Positions 12,501 through 24,794 of a stretch of 64,000 bases of DNA are shown piece by piece (position 1 is the first letter of the stretch; each line of letters starts with the position of its first letter). Both the position numbers and the translations under genes were made by a program. Source of the DNA: Macquaria australasica (Eukaryota; Chordata; Actinopteri; Centrarchiformes; Percichthyidae); contig SEMN01001230.1 in assembly GCA_005408345.1 (NCBI GenBank), positions 1 to 64,000 on the forward strand. Direction: 5' to 3'. A model generated the notes under the pieces. It was not told the origin of the DNA. It searched no databases and saw nothing but the letters and a program-made list of their open reading frames with translations.

Positions 12501-15500
12501 CAGGTCATTGGGGAGACAGGTGAAAATGGAAATAAGATAACTCAAGACAGACAGACACACTGGTCTCACTGAGGACCACCAGCAGGTCGACAGGTAAACA
12601 GACAGGTGTACAGACAGACAGTCAGACAGACAGGTCTCACTGGGGACCACAATCAGGTTAACTGTTAGACAGATAGTCGGACAGACATTCAGACAGACAT
12701 GCAGGCCTTTTTGGGGACCACCGACAGGTCAACAGGTAAACAGACAGGTGTACAGACAGACATGTAGACAGGTAGACAGACAGGTCTTACTGGGGACCAG
12801 CAGCAGGTCGACAGGTCTGGATCTGAACTGCCTTCCATCCTTCCAGCCTGAACAAACATAGCGTCCGTTGAATGACCTCTGCAGGTCTCGGATCAGGGCT
12901 CCTCTGTGGGGGTCAAAGGTCACGTTCATGCCCTGGGGCAGGCCCCGCCCCCTGCCCCCAGCACTGCCCTCTAATTCGAGTGTGAGGTTAGTGATGGACG
13001 GGTCAGTCAACAGACACCTGAATAGGAAATCCTGGCCCTCCTTGACATCAGGGATGCTGCGAGGTGTAACGAACACGCTGGAGGGGTCAGCTGGGTCTGA
13101 GAGAGGGGCATTATGGGAAATAGTGGTCATTCTCAGTAGATGATGAATGCTACAAAATCTCCTGTTAGCAGCAGGTGAGTCATGAACATTTAGCTCTAAT
13201 AATCTAAAGGTATTTTTCCAACAGAAACAGGAAACATATCAACCAAAGAAGCATGTTTGTCAGATGCTCCTCTTTTGGTTGACTTGGTGGTAAATCCAGC
13301 AGTGGACTTTTGAGTTTTTGTTGTTTTTCTGTTAAATGAATTGAACCGAAGTGGTGACTTCATGTGGAGTTGGAAAATAAATAGACATTTGGATTATGTG
13401 GAATTGGACCATGTTGGACTATTATACTATTATTATTTTTCTGTGATCATTTGTACGGTTTGTTTCTGAATATTTTTTTGTCAGACTCAACTCTGACTGG
13501 CACCCCAGAACACAAAATGCTAACAAACTGACAGAGTGATGACAGTAAACACGTCACGGTACGTGTTACTTCAGTCTACGAGGACTCAGCCCTCTGACTC
13601 TTGCAAGAGGTGTGGCCTTAATCTTACTTTTGACATACAGGTGAATCCAGGTGTCCAGGTGTTCCAGGCTCTGGTTGGTGTACCCACAGCAGTACCTCCC
13701 GGTGTGTCTTGGGTCCGACTGCCTTACCTCCACCGGGTCCAGCAGTCGGTCCTTGTACAGCAGACGGAATGCAGTGCTGGACCAACGGATTGAACCGTTA
13801 CCATGACATCTGAGTGTGAAGTCGGAGCCGGCGGTCAGGACCACCTCAGTTTGGTTTGGCAGGAAGTCAGAGTTCAGGCGTATCAACGGAGGACCAGGAG
13901 GATCTGAAACAAACAAACTGTAACAATCAGTTCAACAGCAACTATAAAACACAACAACACTAACCATGATGACAACACATGGCCACGCCCACCTGTGATG
14001 ATGGGTGTGGTTACAAATACTAGCTGGTTCCCTGACCACACACACAATGTAGAGTTACTCTTTGAAGCTAATCAGTATCTTTCATATTAACAAATGGCTG
14101 TGTGTAATGTGAAAGATGACCCTGCTTTCAGTTCCTAGTTTTGTATTTTCTGTCTGGTTCAGTCCAACAGGTTGTTCACACATACAGACTCAAAGTAGCA
14201 GCTCTCTCTTCCCTCTCAGCCTGTTCAGCTAATTTACATACTCAGCTTCGATTGGACAGTAATATTCTTCCATCGCCGCTATACCGCAAGTCATTTACTG
14301 CTCTGATAGACTTTTCCAACATTTGTTTGAAATGTTTTTAAAGAGTTGAGTTGGAGCTAATAGCACATCTGCTAACAGCTGTGCTTCTGTTCCACTAGGG
14401 AAATAAAAGCAGCTGATTGGTTGTTTCCAGGTTGTCGCTCCCCCACATCAGAGGATATTTGCATAAAGTTGAACCAACACTAGACAGCAGATGGACAAGT
14501 TAGTGACTAATTGGTGAACATAGAGAAACATTTAGCAGCTAAAGATAATTTAGCTGCTAAAGATATTTCCATCAGGATCTGGAACCCAGTTTCATAACAA
14601 TCCATCCAAAAGCTGTTGAGATATTTCAGTCTGGATGAAAGTGATTACATAAAGGCAGTACTGAGTAACACCACAGTACTCAGTAGTCAGTATACTATGA
14701 TACACAGAAAAACTGCCACTGCATAGATGATATAACATGACTTTATTTAAAAATCATTGAAATTACACTTGAATTATGACAACAAACAGTTTTGCTCATT
14801 GAATGGGCTGCTGTGATGTCAGCAATACTATTGTGAGTTTGATTATCAGTGTTTAAATTTATTGATTAGCTGACTGACAACAGGTACATTAGTGGTTAAC
14901 AACTGACAGTCTCATTGGTTAGCTAGTATAAAAATATCTAAATCATTGGCCACCTCAATAAGAACAAATCAATCTTATTGGTTGGTTTAGAACATGTGTC
15001 ACTGTCAGTACAAGGCAGCAGGAGCTTTCTTGGTGATTTCCTGCAGCTGGGTAGCGATACGGGACGTCTGCAGCAGTAAAGCCTGATGGTTTTCAACCAG
15101 CAGACTCTGGTGACGAGCCACATTCTGCAGATCCTGGATCTGCTGGGAACCCTTAGGGACACAACGTCAGAACAGGTTAGTTCAGTTTAACTGGATCAGA
15201 CTAGATGTCATGTTAGCTGTCAATGATGAGATAATGAGTATGAGATCTTGTTCATCAGTTTGTCGGTGGAACAGTTCAGATTGATTATTAGAAGACTTTT
15301 CTTTAGCTCAGACCAGATTAAACCAGTGTAGTCTGGACTGGTTAGGGTGTGTCTGTTCTGGAAATCCAGACTGCAAGTGAGACCGAGTCTGAAACGGGAA
15401 ACAGCTAAGATAATCCTACTTGATGTCTGAATGAGCAACTTGACCACCTTGGTCTAAACTAAACTAATCCTGAGATGAACTGAACTGAACTAAACTAAAC

Positions 15501-18500
15501 TAAACCAAACTAAGCTAAAGTAAACTAAGCTAAGCTAAGCTAAACTAAACTAAACCAAACTAAGGTAAGCTAAGCTAAGCTAAACTAAACTAAACCAAGC
15601 TAAGCTAAGCTAAACTAAACTAAACTAAACCAAGCTAAGCTAAACTAAACTAAACTAAGCTAAGCTAAGCTAAGCTAAACTAAACTGAACCAAACTAAAC
15701 TAAACTAAACTAAACTAAACCAAACTAAGCTAAACTTAAACTAAAGTGGACCCACCTGAGTTCCCAGCATGCCAAGCAGTTGGACCACCTGGACCAGGCC
15801 CTTGGCAACCTCCTTCTGGACCAGGACCAGCTGTTTCAGCAGATCCAGGACCTCCTTCCTCCATGTCGCCTCCATCTGTGGATCCGGGATCAGCTCCAAC
15901 ACCCTGGGGGGATGGGTGTCCACGTCTGGACCTTTGAGGTGGATTTCTGATTGGATGGGTGACTGGGCAGTGCCTATCGTCATGGCAGCAGGTGGGTTGC
16001 CATGGTGATCACCTGCAGTGAAGACGACTGAAGTCAAAACTTCAGTTTTTACACGACACGAACAGCTTTTACCTTCCTCTGATTTTCAGAATAAAGGTCA
16101 CGTTAAATTAAGAGTTTAAGAGGATGTTTAGATGTGTGTTTGCTTTGATTGGCAGGTGTCTCAGCCAATAGCTGACAGATACTGCAGCCATGTTTTTATT
16201 ACAAGCTGTGACCCAGACATAGATTTGTGTATGGACAGTATGGTAGCTGTCCCCAAAACGATGTCTTGTAGGCTCAAACTGGTGTGACACATTTAAGTTT
16301 TTACTGAAAAATATGAAAATAATACGCTACACAGCTTTTTCTGCTTCCAACTCGTACACAGAGATTCTCATGGTCTGATTCAGAAAAATAAACTCTCACA
16401 AAATATTACCATAACTAAATATTACACATCCTCTCACTCACTTGGGAGTAACATACCTTTTACACCTCAATTCAAATGATCTCAGCTCAATATAACGGCA
16501 TATTCCTTCATAACAAGTCACAGAAACAGCCAACATGAGCGACGGGGGCTCATTGTCAAGGCTAGTGGCTAACATTACTAGGCTACTGCTAACGCTAACT
16601 TGCTAACTAAACATGGTCGATACGGTTGCTAATAAAACAATAAAGTATTAACATTTGTCCTAAAACAGTAAAGTGCTCCTGCAACATGTACAAATGTTCA
16701 GCTTCCATCCAGACTTCCCTGCATCTGTTCTGTTTACAGGTAACATATTGTACAGGTAACAACCACAGACTGGATATACAGAACACACACTGATCCTCTG
16801 GTACTCCTGACTAACAATGACGCTTCCCATTAACACATCGGCCCCCTAAAACTGAACAATACATTAAAACACTTTATTTCCATGAACATCTAAACAAACA
16901 GGAAACTCACATTCAGGAAGTCAGTTGGTCCAATAATCCACAGCTGACTAATAATGTCACATATTTACAGATCAAACAGCCCGTCACCGTACGAGTGTTA
17001 GCAGTGAGATGTAGGTCAGGGGTGGGTTTCCTGTATAAAGGGAGATGTTTTAATGAAGTGTGACTCTTTGGTGTGTTTTTTCCTGCAGATAAAAATCTGA
17101 ACACAAGCTTCCTGTAAATCTGCATGATCATTGATTACAACAGAAACATGAACTGCTGCTGTGACTCTAATAGAAACCCTAAAACAAGCAGTCAATCAAT
17201 CACAGTTATTCTAACATATTGATAACATACAGGCTGAACCTGATTATTACCAGACTGAACCTCAGCTGATGTTTCAGACTGTTCCTAATAAACTGGTCAG
17301 ACTGATCGGTCAGTGCTCTGATCAATAATCAGATCTAATCAGACAGATTTGTTGTGAAGCTTCATGTAACAGTTGAAGATTCACGTTGAGTTTCACAATC
17401 CGAAAAAGAAAACAGAAGTGAAACAACCACAACACACACAACGTGTGCGTGTGTGTGAGTAAAGTTCAGACAGTTGTCTGCTGCAGAGAATCTCTGTGTG
17501 TTTATTGATCCTCGACATGTTGAATTCAAAAAGTACTATATGACCTTTGAAACGTGAACATGTGAACAGCTCACAGCGTCACTAACCATTAAACATGACG
17601 TCACCATGGGGTCACCATCATGTTCTTCAGCCTTCATGTTGCACTTTGTCAATAAATACATTTTATAATTTTTCACGCCCCCCCACACGATTCTAATGTG
17701 CATCTTTAATGAAGTTGATGTTTGTTATTGAAGCTGTCGTTCCACTACGTCACATCGATGAAGTCAAATCTTACACATTGTTTTACTGTCTGAAGTTATA
17801 ACGAGTTTATTCATGAAGCTGCTGCTGTTAGTTTGATTATCAGTTCTTTTGATTGATCAACTGATCGATTTAACATCACATGATGACACCATGTGATGTA
17901 TATACAGATGGTTATGCACCATGTTGGATTCACTTCCACCTTCAGTGTGTGTAAACCTCAAATTAGAACAAAAAAAAACTCCAAAAAAACCCATAGAATC
18001 CCTCCTGAAGCATGCTGGGAGTCTGAGTCTTTAACCCACTTCATGATGAAGAAAGTCCAGAGTTTCTGACTGTTAGTGACTCACAGTTCAATACCTCACT
18101 TCCAGGGTCTGTTTCTGCAGTTATATATATATATATATAATATATGTACAGTATATACATGTACTGCATATCAGTCCCCTGAGACTGACTTAGATTATTA
18201 ATGATATTAACAACATTTTTATCAATTATTAGGGTCCGAGCACTGAACAGTGCGTAGGACCCTATTGTATTTCTAGGGATTATTATTATTCTTTGTCCGA
18301 ATGAATCGCACTTTTGAGGCCCTAAACATGCTCAAAAACTCATGAAATTTTGCACATGCGTCAGAAATGGCAAAAAATTTCATATTTTATGGTTCTTGCG
18401 CATGGGTGTGGCAAAATGGCTCAGTAGCGCCACCTATAGACGTTTAATAAACTACACGTTTCACCTACATGCACCAAATTTGGTATGCATGTGTATCATG

Positions 18501-21500
18501 TCCAGACTTACAAAAAAGCCAGTGGGACCCCCCCCCAAACCCAACAGGAAGTCAGTTATTTTTAAATAACTGTTCATTTTTGGCCATTTCCTGCCCTCAT
18601 ACTTTGGCAAACTTGTCCTACAGATTTTATGAGATCGCCTTCAAACTTGGACCATGCCTTCTTAACAAGATGGCCATCAAAGCTTCCTCAAAGCTTGAGT
18701 TTTCGTGCAACGGCCTGCCCGTGACGTGGCGTGGAAGTCTTTCGCCGCCAAACAGGAAGTGCTTTATAACTGGACTGTACATTGTCCTACAGGCCCCAAA
18801 CTTACCACGTGTCATGACCCCCCCACACTGAAGGCGTCTATATGCAAATTTTCAGCCACAGTCATAGCGCCACCTAGTGACGACAGGAAATGTTACGTTT
18901 TACAGTCTGACATCCAACTCCCAGTGGGTTCAGCAGAACTACCTCAAAATTGGCCATTAAAGCCTAAACACGTTGATGATGCTGTACAGTGAATAATATT
19001 GACTTTTCACCAGAGGGCGTGGTCACGGCCGCGCGGCGAATTTCGATGTTCCATAATGAACAATCAAACAGTTGTAACTCGGCTGAAATTGATCAGATCT
19101 TTTCCATATTCTTCACGTTTCATGACATTCCCACCCTGAACATATGTAGGGGTCAATACTGAATCAAAGTCATAGCGCCACCTGTTGACAACAGGATGTT
19201 GCCCCCAATACATTTCATCAGTACACCTAGCACGTTCACCACATCCACATCAAACTTGGTGAGGATACACTTAAGACCTTCATGATGCTTCACTGTGAAG
19301 ATTGTGACTTTTCATCAAACGGCGTTTCCATGACAACGCATTGTTCGCCATAAACAGGAAGCAGTATTTTGGGGGGTTAGGGATGCGTGAAAACTCACCA
19401 AACTTTGCACGTGTCATCTGTGCCACAAATGTAAATCTCATATTGTTATTGGACATGGGTGTGGCTAAACGGGCTCAGTAGCGCCACCTACAGACGTTTA
19501 ACAAACTAGCCCCTGCGGCACGTTTCACCTACATGCACCAAATCTGGTATGTCTGTGTATCATGTCCAGACTTACAAAAAAGCCTCTGGGACCCCCCCCC
19601 CACAAACCCAACAGGAAGTCACTTATGTTTAATAAATTGGAAGTTAGGTGTTTCACCGCCAAACAGGAAGTGCTTTATAACTGGACTGTACATTATCCTA
19701 CAGGCCCCAAACTTCCCATGTTTCATGACCCCCCCGCCCTGAAGGTGTCTATATGCTAATTTTCAGCCACAGTCATAGTGCCATGTAATTTCAGCCATTA
19801 TTGTTCATTTTGCTATTTAAGTGTGTGTACTGTTCCTTTAACCTCTTGGTCACGAGAGCCCCCGTATACGGGGGCAAGACCGCCCCCGCGTAAGCAAACG
19901 CGTCACAGGGCAAACACGTGACAACATAGTCATACGGCACACCGTTTTGACCAGTAGAAGCTCGACTAGTTAACCAGCGTAACCATTTCTACCTAAACGA
20001 AACACAAATCAAACACCAGGCAACTGACTGACTGCGTAGCAAAAAGCGTTCTCCGCCTGAGCACGGTGCATGTCCGCCATCACAGCGGTCCTGATATCGT
20101 TCAGTTCACGCCAGCCTCATAAACAACACATCAAATTAATGATCTCACGACATCAAAACTCACTGAATAAACCGTAATCAAAAGTTGTGTCTGGTCGCAT
20201 AAAACCACTAGTAACGGCTACTCCAATGTCTCTGGGTCATTTCGAGTCGATTCCAGCCATTTTGTGTTCATTTGCATGTCATGTGGAAGGAACTGCAGTA
20301 GACCGACGCACCAGCCTTCCATGCGAACACATGGTCTGTGTCTCCATCTAGTGGTTGAATCGTAGCATTGACACAGATTTACCCAAGCGCACACGGCGCC
20401 TGGCGTCTTTTGTTCGTGTGATCATTCCACAGCATTTTCAGGCTAAATGAGGCCATTCACAAGGCAAATAACGGACAATAACATGCTATAATAACATTTT
20501 ACAATTTCTGGTTTCTAAACATGACTCCACTAAGACCTCTCTAACTTTGCTCTGCTTCACTTTATGAGACTCGATCTTGGCACAGGTGATGTTCAGATGT
20601 TGTACTACGGTTTGATAGAGGCTTTGGGCTGCAACTGCATAATTCCAAGGGAATATTCACTCTAAAAGTGTACAATTTAGTTAGGCGGAAATGAAATATG
20701 TCATTGATTCTGTGTTCCATCTCCATTTACCCTGACCAAGGGTCAAACTAAACTCGTTAACTCGCTAATAGGCCTAACAGAGATCAATTGAAAATTTTGA
20801 ACTGAGTTTACTCAAAAGACAGAGAATTAAACAACTTAAAGTAACCTAAGTTGAATATTGTTCTTTAAACTAAAATAGGTTAACCAAATTGAAACTACAT
20901 TACAGAAATCAAGATATTTCTTTTTCTGGAATGTTTGGTTTTATTTGGGTTTACGTGAAGTGTGTAAAGAATTTGTGATTTTGTACTGTTTTGCATGTGT
21001 GTCTACTATATTTTCTGTAAATAAGCCGGCAGTTCAACCTTATCCTTGGTCTGTGGTCCATTATTATTAACATTAGTTATCAACCCTTCTCCTTCTGAAC
21101 CTAGAGCCTGGTCCTCGCTTTCTGTGTTACAGCAGTGCTACAATTCTAATTAGGCTATGTTAGTACTGAGACAGTAAATGTTTTTGAGCATGTAATCAGA
21201 AATTCAATTATTGATGGAGTCTTTAGAATTATACACAGATGTGTTGTAACAATGAATTATAAGGTCCAGAAACCACAAATTCAAGTTAGGAAAACGTATA
21301 TATATACTTTATTGTTATGACTGTTATTTAAATTCAAGAGTTGTTGTCCTTGTAGGATTGCTAAAACTTACGAGCTGGGTTACAGCAGTGGTTTGTATTT
21401 TGTGAAAGAAAAGTGAATTGTTCAGTAGCCTACAGTACTGAAGCAGCAGATGCTGCACTCCCCGACGTGCGCAGATGTGCGAGGGCCCGTTCATCGCTGC

Positions 21501-23024
21501 TTGCAGCTTTAATTGTATTTTATAATTGTATTAAGGACAGAATAATTTCACTTTATTGGCCGACAGTTTTAATGTCTCCTGTCAGAGTGTGCAAACCTTG
21601 TATCTCCATTTTCTCTTTTCAGGAACAGAAACGTTCAGCTGACTTCTCTGTTTATTAAACGGCTAACTTTCTATTTTCATTATTATTATTATTATTATTA
21701 TTATATCTGTTTCTGAGGATAAATAGTATTTAATTGATAATGACGATGTCGGAGGAGACCTCGTCAGTCCTGAGCAGGACGGAGACTTCACTGACATGAA
21801 TCCATTGATCATTTGATCAATAAAACCTTATAAAAGAGTGAAAAACCTGATGACTCAGATAGAAAAGACAAAGATTGAAGAAAGGGACAGTTTGATAATG
21901 ACTTGGTTATTGATTACTGATCAGAAGTGTTATTGAGAGCTGGTTGTTTTTGTTAGTCTGAAGGAGTTTTATTTGGGAGGTTGAAAAACATGGAGATACC
22001 AGGTTTTTATACCAGGTTTAGTTTTGGAGAAAGTCCTGCAGTTAAGAGGTTTCAGTGTGGGGTGGTGGTGGTGTGATGAAACCTCAGAGAGTCAGGAAAC
22101 ACATTTTCTACCAGAGACCACACACAAACACACACACACACTGGGATAATGTGTGTGTGTGTGTGTGTGTGTTGGAGGGTCTTTTTCTCCCACTTCCTCA
22201 TCTCACTTCTTCTTTGTTGAGGACTCTGTGGGAGTGGTGGAGGAACTCGTTACCACGGTAACATGTTTACATCCACTCCACAACCGTCTCATAGTAGAAG
22301 AAGAAGAAGAAGCAGGAATTATCTCATTGTATTTATGTATAATTTATAATTTACATGTAGGAAGTTTAGATGAGTCCAGGAGGGGACTCTGAGTCCTGAG
22401 GGGACACTGAGTCCAGGAGGGGACTCTGAGTCCATGAGGGGACACTGAGGGGACACTGACACCTGCTCAGTCCTGATTGCTTCATTTAATATTGATCCAT
22501 ATTTATCTGATCATTAAGTGAGCTATAAATTCAGCATGGCTGCCGTACAAATATCGGAAATTGTTTGTGTGTTAAATATGTTCAGTTCTCTTTATCAATA
22601 ATGCAAATAATTGTAAATATTTATGACATCACTTCCTGACCATTGAGAGAAAGGGCTGACCTCATCTTTGTTTCTATTTGTACATTTTGACCACAGAAAA
22701 GATGTTTTGCATTTATATAAATTATATTTCAGAGAAATTACTGTCACACAACAAACATTTTAAACGTATTTACGTGTTTGTTTTACAGTCAGGTTCATAC
22801 GAACTCTCAATTCAGAGAACGCAATATTAATATAAATTCAACTCCACACAATCAGTAATATTCATCTGGTTTGATTTAACTTTTATTAATTAATACCTGG
22901 TTAATAAACACAGTTAATACACAGTTAATAAACACAGTTAATAAACAGTTAATAAAGTTTTCTGACCTTCAGCAGAGCAGCAGCAGCTGAGAGCGAGTGG
23001 CAGCAGCAGAGAATAAACCTTCAT
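3533..23024 (-). CDS. csf1r: macrophage colony-stimulating factor 1 receptor (class III receptor tyrosine kinase), complete
   Basis: Receptor for CSF1 and IL34. Coding exons: 22967-23024, 13628-13903, 12791-13096, 12325-12461, 12085-12247, 11557-11953, 11284-11399, 10932-11040, 10184-10356, 9979-10079, 8682-8808, 8020-8121, 7825-7935, 6430-6589, 5400-5473, 5217-5305, 4873-4995, 4554-4665, 4116-4215, 3920-4046, 3701-3806 and 3533-3615. They sum to 3150 nt (1049 aa; human is 972). Exon 1 is a signal peptide (MKVYSLLLPLALS) ending in phase 1, which fits the Ig1 exon (DPPGPPLIRL). Five Ig domains follow, then one transmembrane helix at about residues 585-605 and a juxtamembrane exon starting KPKYEIRW. 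The kinase has LGSGAFG, VAVKMLK, HRDVAARN and DFGLA. The kinase insert keeps YQEM, a PI3K-type site. The tail has YRNI and ends NIYQLS, like the human YTNL and NYQFC sites. Oddities are a 15-residue coding repeat in D4 and a poly-Asp run in the last exon. Whether it is the a or b teleost paralogue cannot be decided here. Confidence 0.95.
6905..7740 (-). mobile_element. degraded RTE-like LINE in a csf1r intron
   Basis: Lies between csf1r exons 6430-6589 and 7825-7935. Minus-strand frames at 7446-7736 and 7199-7453 resemble reverse transcriptase of an RTE-type LINE: VRQGCILS, then FTDDLALLSS (F-x-DD catalytic motif), then the thumb-region pattern VLLYGSECW. Stops and frame changes show it is dead. 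Assignment to RTE is from motif resemblance only. Confidence 0.75.
8935..9090 (+). mobile_element. small reverse-transcriptase fragment
   Basis: Plus-strand frame reads HVYADDTDICVS after a degenerate SLVYI..IIYQDC context. This is the YADD catalytic box of an L2/CR1-type LINE. It is only about 150 bp long, in the csf1r intron between 8808 and 9979, and no open frame continues. Confidence 0.5.
9873..9920. repeat. (TA)n stretch
   Basis: AT dinucleotide run in the csf1r intron just downstream of the transmembrane exon. Similar runs occur at 18121-18150 and 32401-32435. Confidence 0.8.
11698..11925 (-). repeat. coding minisatellite in csf1r D4, 45-nt period
   Basis: Five units in the exon 11557-11953, each opening with a GCTAAYRTTAGC-like core spaced 45 nt apart. 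Translation gives 15-residue units beginning ANT, ANIS, ANIS, ANVS and ANIS. The reading frame is kept throughout. It lies between the conserved entry to D4 (DGPYLRIYL) and the conserved STVEVYEGQDV segment. Confidence 0.85.
12541..12790 (-). repeat. tandem copies of the csf1r D2 exon end and splice donor
   Basis: The intron just downstream of exon 12791-13096 repeats the exon end (read on plus as GGACCANNNNCAGGT) with its donor at about 12563, 12633 and 12704; the real site is at 12783-12815. Period is about 70-79 bp, with CAGACAGACAGG filler between copies. Two of the three extra copies keep a GTGAGA donor; the third has lost it. Confidence 0.8.
13904..15004 (-). other. csf1r intron 1, exon-proximal part
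   Basis: No coding exon recognised. The stretch is non-repetitive AT-rich DNA with some GCTAAC/TTAGCA motifs that are common in fish introns. In mammals the first coding intron of CSF1R carries the FIRE macrophage enhancer; whether anything equivalent lies here cannot be told from sequence alone. Confidence 0.4.
15005..16012 (-). CDS. unidentified coiled-coil coding unit inside csf1r intron 1
   Basis: Two exons on the csf1r strand: 15756-16012 and 15005-15151, joined by consensus sites (CAG/GTGGGT donor; CCCTAAG acceptor) in phase, ending in TGA. The 3' exon reads GSQQIQDLQNVARHQS and onward to ITKKAPAALY. The 5' exon ends in a Leu/Val/Gln-rich helix (ATWRKEVLDLLKQL). Together they give about 85 residues of heptad-like helix. 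The first visible exon opens after an acceptor (CACTGCAG), so upstream exons probably exist, but none was recognised; an in-frame ATG in that exon is the only start seen. Not recognised as a named gene. It could be the C-terminal part of a Myb/SANT-like or transposon-derived nuclear protein, but that is a guess. Confidence 0.5.
15470..15745. repeat. pentanucleotide tandem repeat (AACTA/AGCTA)n
   Basis: About 270 bp of 5-bp units alternating between AAACT and AAGCT. It lies between the two exons of the coiled-coil unit and ends about 10 bp before the exon at 15756. Confidence 0.95.
16013..18229. other. csf1r intron 1, middle part
   Basis: No exon recognised on either strand. It contains a short CA/TG stretch near 17440 and a TA-rich stretch at 18121-18150. 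Upstream exons of the coiled-coil unit may lie here but could not be supported. Confidence 0.35.
18230..21511. mobile_element. high-copy teleost dispersed repeat, about 3.3 kb
   Basis: Opens with GGGTCCGAGCACTGAACAGT and closes with CGCTGCTTGCAGCTTTAATT, a pair of ends I recognise from a very common fish repeat family. The left half contains two diverged direct copies of a block about 1.05 kb apart; for example CACCTACATGCACCAAAT occurs near 18460 and 19528. No transposase frame was found. The part after about 19840 may be a second inserted element. Class not determined. Confidence 0.6.
21512..22966. other. csf1r intron 1, promoter-proximal part
   Basis: Non-coding. It holds an ATT trinucleotide run at 21680-21705, a CA run facing a TG run at 22118-22172, and a short GAGGGGACWCTGAGTCC minisatellite at 22378-22460. 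Confidence 0.5.
22378..22460. repeat. short minisatellite, about 19-bp unit
   Basis: Repeated GAGTCCAGGAGGGGACTCT and GAGTCCTGAGGGGACACT units in csf1r intron 1. Confidence 0.8.
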
Positions 23025-24794
23025 CTTTCTCTCTGTTGTTGTTCAGACTGAAGGAGACTGGCTTCCTCTCTGTCAACGAGCAACTAGACTCCACCCTCCT
23101 TCCTCCAGTCTCTACCCACACCCACACCACCCTGTACCACCCTTCACCCTGTACCCCCATCCAACACCCTGTGCCCCCATCCACACCACCCTCCACCCGA
23201 CACCCACACCACCAAATGAGCTAAATAAAACCAACTGTGACACCTGATTAATTTCAAACTCAACACATTCATTTCTTTTATTTTGAAATCTGACTGTGAG
23301 GTCCTGGTCCGGATCAGGGTCAGGGGGTTTGGGCATGGTCAAGTGAGACTCTTTAATCAACATGACAAACATGAAGTGAAGAGCTGATCAAACTCTGTTC
23401 AGGTCTCAGGTGGTGTTGCACCTTTCAGCCAGCAGAGGGCAGCGAGTGGAAGTAAAGTGATTAATGCTTATTAATCACTAGTAACTGTTCTGGAGCTTTT
23501 GATTGTATCACATGACCTTCCTCAGCATCAGTTGTCGTGGAGTTGATGAAAGTAAAAAGTTTATTTATCTGAAGAAGGAGGAGGATTTTCTTCATCCTTC
23601 AGTTCATCACAAACATCTGGAGATACGAGGTTTTCCACTGCACATGAATCTGTGTGATTTCTGAGTTCAGAACACAAACTTGATGTTGACAACTTTCAGA
23701 GAAAAAAGGAAGAAGTACTTTTTGTTTTGTGACTCAGTTTCTGTCTGAGGAAACATTTTTTAACATTCAGCACATTTCTGAACTTCTCTTTGTTCCACAT
23801 TACAACAGGAAGTAGAAAAAACACAGGCGGGGGGGTCACATGACACCGTGAAAACTCAAAAGTCAAGTTTCTGAAGGAGGCAACAAACTTAGAGACTCAC
23901 CTGAGAGCTGCTCCATCCAGGTTCACACCTACAGGTTCGGTCACACATGAAACACCTGGATCACCTGCACCAGGAGCCTCAAACAGCAGCAGTTGTTTGG
24001 TTCTGATTGTTGAATTAAAGTCTCTGACTTTGATTATTATTCTCAGGACTGCTGACGTCATGTCATCTGGTCGGCAGAGGTCATTTAGCTTTTGTCTTGT
24101 TAATAATATATACAATATATTATATAATAATATATGCAATAATAATAATACAGACATGAATGTTAGTTATACATTAAAAAATAGCAAATGTTAATAAGTT
24201 GACAATAAATGGATTTTGGTTCGGGGGCAGAGGTCAAACAGTGAAAATGTGTTTTTAAATCTGAAATATTTCTTTCACATTTTATGAGTTAAAGTTCAGA
24301 AAACAAACAATCTTTAGTTTTTATTTCTTAAGAGTTTATCTCATCAGGACGGTGTGGTCATAAAGTCATAGTTACAGCTTATAAAACCTTTATAAAGGTG
24401 ATTTATATTCTCACCTGCAGTTAAATTAAAAACAAACTGATAAAATGCTGGATTTTATTTGAATAAAGAGTTTCAGAGCAGTTTGAATAAACAAAGAAGG
24501 TAATATAATACAGATATACACAGACACTTCTGAATAATACAAAGTAAATAAAGAATATGAAGCTGAATATTAAAAAGTTATAAATCTGATTCAGGACCTG
24601 CTGCATGCTTTACTCATTTCATTCAAACAGGAATAATATTTCTGTTTCCTGTCAAACAACATCAAAAATATATTTTTTAAAAACACCGGTTTAAAGTACT
24701 CATCCTTTGGCAGGACTGTGGGTAAAATACCCCTGTTTACCTGGGTTAATGGCTAAGGAGTTAATGAAACCCTCCACCCGATCTGGAAGGCCCT
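23025..24794. other. intergenic region between pdgfrb stop and csf1r start
   Basis: About 1.77 kb separating the two receptor genes, which are head-to-tail on the minus strand. It must contain the csf1r 5' UTR and promoter and the pdgfrb 3' UTR. A candidate AATAAA for pdgfrb reads on the minus strand at 24454-24459. No other gene was seen. Confidence 0.55.

Noticed and set aside
14000..14035. Candidate short csf1r exon after Ig1 upstream sequence
   Set aside because: It has a possible donor but no start codon or signal-like sequence; the exon at 22967-23024 fits phase and function better.
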